NCBI RefSeq assembly: GCF_024763615.1
Contig: NC_077223.1
Span: 17,918,001-17,982,000 of the forward strand
DNA length: 64,000 nt
Source: Phlebotomus papatasi
Taxonomy: Eukaryota; Arthropoda; Insecta; Diptera; Psychodidae
Direction of reading: 5' to 3'
This document shows positions 60,601 through 64,000 of this stretch, piece after piece. The position numbers and the translations under genes are program-made. Each line of letters begins with the position of its first letter. The stretch's first letter is position 1. The notes under the pieces were generated by a model. It was given only the letters and a program-made list of their open reading frames with translations. It had not been told where the DNA came from and ran no database searches.

Positions 60601-62085
60601 AATGCCATAAAAAATTTCTCATTTTTCACATGAAAAATCTAATTCACAAGGCAAATCTCACTTCAGGTCAAATGTACAAATCACCACCAACATGAATCAA
60701 CACAATATTCAATGAATATTCAATAATATCACTCAAAAAAGCGAAGAAACATTGTTAGTACTTCACCATAACTAAATAAGACTGAAGTAAACACAAAGTT
60801 CTGTCATATTTCTCGTAAGCAATTGCTCACACTGAATTTTCAACAAAGCAATTTCAACTCAAATCATATTCAAAATTTAACGTATTTAGTGTTAAAATCT
60901 TCCAAAAAGAACAAATATTTAGATAGAATTCATTTTTCATTAAAATATTGGAATAAAAATCCATAATTTTAATCAATTTATTTTTAGTGTCCAATTTTAT
61001 CCTCAAAGTGTCCAAAATAAGAAACTGGACAAAATTATGAGCCTTTCCCCTATATGGGGAAAGCTTGTCCGACTCCGCTTCTCCCGCTTTTTTCCCGCCT
61101 GACGCTAATAGCAAATATTCTTAAAATTGAAATCTTTAAAGTGAAATATCTCGAGAACCGTTCGACGAATGTCTTAATTTATTTTTTTTAAATTGGTCTA
61201 AATTTTCTGGACTACAACATAAACATAAAAAATTCAAAATCGCATGCTTAGATTTCGAGATAAACTACAAAACGTGATTTTTAACCGGTTTAGAACCGGT
61301 TTTTCAAAAAACTAATAGCACAGAAATCGTCGTACGCGCGCGTAGATATATTTAAAAAAAAAAATATGAAGATATCTCTATCCAAACCAGAGATATTGCG
61401 TACTACGGACGGCTGGCCGGACGGCAGCCGGACCCGAAATTACCGGCTTATGATTTTCGGCATCAGGGATGTTCAAAACATATACCCTGTGAATTTCAGC
61501 TCGATCGGAGCACTTTGAGAAAGTCCGAGGATTACAATAGGTGTGATTAGAAAGAATCACACCTAAAAATTATTTGTATTGGTATTAAGCATATGCTTCA
61601 TGCAAAGCTGCAGATGATTTCGTTCGAGATGAATAATTTCGATTAATAATTCCTGGGCTTATTCCAGGAGCAATTGCCACCCTCAAGTGCTCACTGAACT
61701 GAGGAAGCTCTACCCTCGACCTCATTTTTTGCCCGAGGATGCCGAAATGCCCAATACGGACTTCATATTTCTGGGCTATGAACAGGGAGCTGTGATGCAC
61801 CTGGACTACATCCCTCGGCTCATGTGGCAAGCTCAATTGCGTGGCAATAAGAGCTGGGTCCTAGCTCCGACTCCAGAATGTGACTCCCAGTGCAAAAGCT
61901 TCTCATTCTACGTTGAACCCGGAGATGCTGGTAAGTTAAACTGTCTCCCTTCTGAGAACTCCTCTTATAAACTCCTTCCTGCAATTGACTTTCTTTCAGT
62001 GCTCGTGGATACGAGGCTGTGGTACCATGGAACTTACGTGCCCAAAGGCGAATTTTCACTGACCATCCAGTCAGAATACGGATAA
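57698..62085 (+). CDS. Membrane-anchored cupin/JmjC-domain protein
   Basis: Exons are 57698-58347, 61668-61930 and 62000-62085, with GT-AG borders and matching phases, giving 332 residues. The start ATG at 57698 (GAAATGGCC) has a good context and gives MANEPRRILDNF. Residues 1-65 are charged and cytosolic, 67-90 (FFGSAILLFILVATPLISIV) form a membrane anchor, and the rest is a Cys-containing lumenal or extracellular part with a cupin-8/JmjC-type fold. The iron-binding set is present: HLD at 261-263 and His 314 in LWYHGT; K278 in GNKSWVL could bind 2-oxoglutarate. So a type II membrane Fe(II)/2-oxoglutarate hydroxylase is likely; the substrate is unknown. An AATAAA follows at 62398. I do not recognise a named orthologue. 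Confidence 0.85.
58543..58780 (+). repeat. Tandem duplication in JmjC-gene intron 1
   Basis: AATGCATAAAAGTGTCTGAA and AGTCGATTATCTCGGAAACT each occur twice, about 142 bp apart. The second copy is truncated and runs into the CG-rich minisatellite. Confidence 0.75.
58780..58950 (+). repeat. CG-rich minisatellite (CGCGAAAAT units)
   Basis: Imperfect units of about 33-36 bp carry GCGAAAATCCGCGAAAAAAT and TCGCG followed by a CCC/CTC variant. CpG density is far higher than anywhere else nearby. Five or so units are visible. It lies in the JmjC-gene intron. Confidence 0.7.
58954..59853. mobile_element. 900-bp TIR element (TTCGTCAGTTAAATCAGC ends)
   Basis: The left end TTCGTCAGTTAAATCAGC continues ATTTATCGTAACTT, and the right end is its near-perfect inverse ending CTGACGAA. 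Related GTCGTAACTTCC/GGAAGTTACGAC phrases recur inside (59140-59180, 59570-59620). No coding region. Confidence 0.8.
59953..60081. mobile_element. ~130-bp MITE (GCCGAGAGACGGCTT)
   Basis: Imperfect inverted ends of about 40 bp share GCCGAGAGACGGCTTA on the left and its inverse AGCCGTCTCTCGGCTTA on the right, with diverged outer parts (GGGCCTTGACAGAC versus GTGTCTAGGGC). No coding content. Confidence 0.7.
60084..61045. mobile_element. ~960-bp TIR element (AAGGCTCATAATTTTG ends)
   Basis: AAGGCTCATAATTTTGGAC on the left is inverted on the right as GTCCAATT-free CAAAATTATGAGCCTT. TCCAAAATAAGAA phrases recur inside. It directly abuts the preceding MITE. No transposase frame is present. Confidence 0.65.
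61046..61667 (+). other. 3' part of JmjC-gene intron 1
   Basis: There is no exon before the acceptor TTATTCCAG at 61667. Phrases such as TCTCGAGAACCGTTCGACGA and an ACGGACGGCTGGCCGGACGG patch (about 61410) resemble older dispersed repeats. Confidence 0.45.
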
Positions 62086-62397
62086 TCTTCCATATTAAAC
62101 CATCCCCCCAAATTAACCCCCCGCGAAATTAAGAAATTGTGCCATTGATACGCATAGTCAGATTGTCGTGGAAGTATCTCATCAGCCCAAAGAGATTTAC
62201 TTATATATATGTGTATACCAATGTCAGGAGAACTTCCAGAAATGCCTACTCCAATGTAGGCAGGCAAATTTTTTTGTGTCCAAATTGTACATTTTACCAT
62301 TCAGTGTAAGCTATTTAATAACTAGTCATGAAAAATTGTAAAATTACCTTCACACACCCAATTTGACCCTGATCATGCCCTTTTTCATGATGAGATT

Positions 62398-62403
62398 AAT
62401 AAA
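62398..62403 (+). terminator. Polyadenylation signal of the JmjC gene
   Basis: AATAAA lies 313 bp after the stop at 62085. It is the only canonical signal close to the gene. Confidence 0.55.
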
Positions 62404-62503
62404 TATTATATGCAATAATTTAATCAACGTCTTTGATATTTTTAGTTTAAATAAATAAAAGTGAAAAAAAACTTGTTAAAAAATGTTTTTTATTGATTTT
62501 TGT

Positions 62504-62728
62504 TTAACTCTTTCGTCTCTTTTGGGACTCTGAGTACCCAAAGCAGCATATGAATATTCAGTGAAAAATAGTGTTTTTTAATTATTCAGAACTGAGAAAA
62601 ATTCAATTCTTTTGGATGATTACAAACTATAAGGATGTCCAAATGTAAGGTATTTTTTGTAGAACCTTAATTAATTCCTGAGCTTAGATATTTTTAATTA
62701 AAAAAATGTGAAATTGGCTTGCAGTTAA
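62504..62728. mobile_element. TTAACTCTTTCGTCTC-family MITE, copy 4 (truncated)
   Basis: The left end TTAACTCTTTCGTCTC and internal GAGTACCCAAAGCAGCATAT match the other copies. The right end lacks the CATATGCTGC and GAGTTAA part. Confidence 0.7.
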
Positions 62729-63100
62729 AAGGGGTGGCAAAGCGTCCCAGGCTCTGCGAAATGCTCGAACTCATGACTTAGATGCTATACCGCAAAAGTA
62801 CTTTCGCACCATTTACCGTTTACCGGTTCTCAACCGATTCATAAATCATTCAAGATCCTCCAAAATTGTTTTTTAAAAGTAAATAGGATTGATTTTCAGA
62901 TAAAAATTAGTTATCGGCTATGAACCGGTTCATTACCGATTCAAAACCGATTTGAACCGGTTTAATTTTATAGGAAATTCCAAGACCTTTCCAACAAGCC
63001 CAAACATGACCCCATTCGCTAGATAAATGCGTCCACTAGTGTCTTTTTAACCTTTGACCTTGAAAAACCGTTATTAGGAATGATTCAACGGTATTGTCGT
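62729..63100. other. Spacer with ACCGGTT-type repeats
   Basis: No gene is seen. ACCGATTCA/AACCGGTT phrases recur, and CCAAGACCTTTCCAACAAGC near 62980 is related to 13060-13085, so this is probably part of a dispersed repeat. Confidence 0.45.
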
Positions 63101-63490
63101 ATAACTCTTTCGCGTCATTAGGGTCATATATGACCCGGGGAAAAAACAATTTTTTTGACTATTTACATTAATTGAAAACTATCGGTTTATGCACGACATC
63201 ATAATAGAAGGATGTAAGATTCTTGGCTAATTTTCTCAAGACTCCAGATATTCAGGAAAACAAAATATTTGAGATCAAAAATCACTAATTTCGAACTTTG
63301 TGAAATGACTTTTCTTTTTCAACATTTTTTTTATTAATTTATTTGCTTCAGCAAAAAGTTCTTTAGACACACAAAATAGAATATCCAAAGATTTTATATT
63401 GCATATTTTGATATAATAAACTACTCTCAATTTTCCAGAAAAGCGTGTAGAATTTTCCGGGTCATATATGACCCTATTGTCGGCAAGAGA
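63101..63490. mobile_element. MITE with GGGTCATATATGACCC ends
   Basis: ACTCTTTCGCGTCATTAGGG followed by TCATATATGACCC at the left is inverted at 63455-63490 (GTCATATATGACCCTATTG then GGCAAGAGA). A related end also occurs near 63905-63930 (GGGTCATATATGGCCC). No coding region. Confidence 0.6.
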
Positions 63491-64000
63491 AAAGTTTATG
63501 AAAGTGTTTTCGTGCCACAATGTAGTTGGGACAGTTGGGACATCGTTTTTCTTTGTGAAATCCAGAAGGAAAATATCTTGCTCCTGAACATTTCATCTTA
63601 TATCTAATGAATTATAACATATTTTGCAATATTTAAAGTATTCTGCAACTGTACAATATTGTGCAATTGTATTGTGTGTGAATAAATATGTAGATAAGTT
63701 TATTTTTGCCAAATACCACTCAAAATATTGTGACAGTGACTGTTCAAGGGATTACCAGGAAGATTCCTTGAACACCAGGAGTACAGTATTCATCAAGACA
63801 ATCCAGTTTGCCATGGTTTTGGCCAAATTAAAAACTTCAAGCAAAAAAAAAACTCTTAAAAAGCCCGTGATATAGATTTTGAAAATGGTATGTATGTACA
63901 CTTCCCTTGAGGACAATAGGGTCATATATGGCCCGGGCTTTTTCCGAGTTTTCACGCAATGGAAATTTTTTTTTCCTGTCAGAACTATTATATTTGATCA
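63491..64000. other. Non-coding window end
   Basis: There is no supported gene. A further, probably partial, MITE end begins near 63905 and the element may continue beyond the window. Confidence 0.45.

Overview
The window is AT-rich eukaryotic DNA with short GT-AG introns (about 74 bp in several places), an insect cuticular protein carrying a Rebers-Riddiford chitin-binding domain, insect gustatory receptors, and many non-autonomous DNA transposons. It is therefore from an insect, most plausibly a dipteran outside Drosophila (a sand-fly-like nematoceran would fit). That lineage call is inference from gene content. Nothing bacterial is present: no operons, no CRISPR, no rRNA.

Layout. Positions 1-8.1 kb are non-coding and hold decayed repeats; they probably include the missing first exon of the next gene. 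From 8.1 to 11.7 kb (+) lies a five-exon gene joining an RR chitin-binding domain to Gly-rich and collagen-like Gly-X-Y tracts and a Cys-containing C-terminus. From 15.2 to 17.6 kb (-) are the zinc-finger, AAA+ and C-terminal exons of an MCM9-like helicase. Its two N-terminal exons lie at 38.6-39.1 kb (-), and the splice phase and reading frame match across the gap, so the gene seems to have an intron of about 21 kb. That intron contains, on the opposite strand, a secreted protein of unknown function (20.9-21.9 kb), pogo-like and Tc1-like transposon remains, and a gustatory receptor cluster (29.3-38.6 kb). In the cluster, three 300-codon 5' exons appear to share one 66-residue 3' exon (35.8 kb). 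A fourth receptor gene with its own last exon follows at 36.2-38.6 kb.

From 39.5 to 45.3 kb there are only mobile elements, including a TTAA-flanked piggyBac-like MITE and a 440-bp palindrome. From 45.3 to 57.25 kb lies an inverted repeat of about 12 kb: outer arms are tandem 170/175-bp satellite monomers (about 12 on the left, 21 on the right), inner arms are two nearly identical 2.46-kb segments, and a 1.4-kb spacer holds a second copy of the piggyBac-like MITE. From 57.7 to 62.1 kb (+) is a three-exon gene for a membrane-anchored cupin/JmjC-fold protein with an intact HxD...H iron-binding set; its first intron is full of small transposons and a CG-rich minisatellite. The last 2 kb holds more MITEs.

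The genes do not form one pathway. The cuticle gene is structural, the MCM9 homologue is a DNA-repair helicase, the receptors are chemosensory, and the JmjC protein is a probable oxygenase. What stands out is the architecture: nested genes in a giant helicase intron, exon-duplicated receptors, and a large satellite-armed foldback structure.
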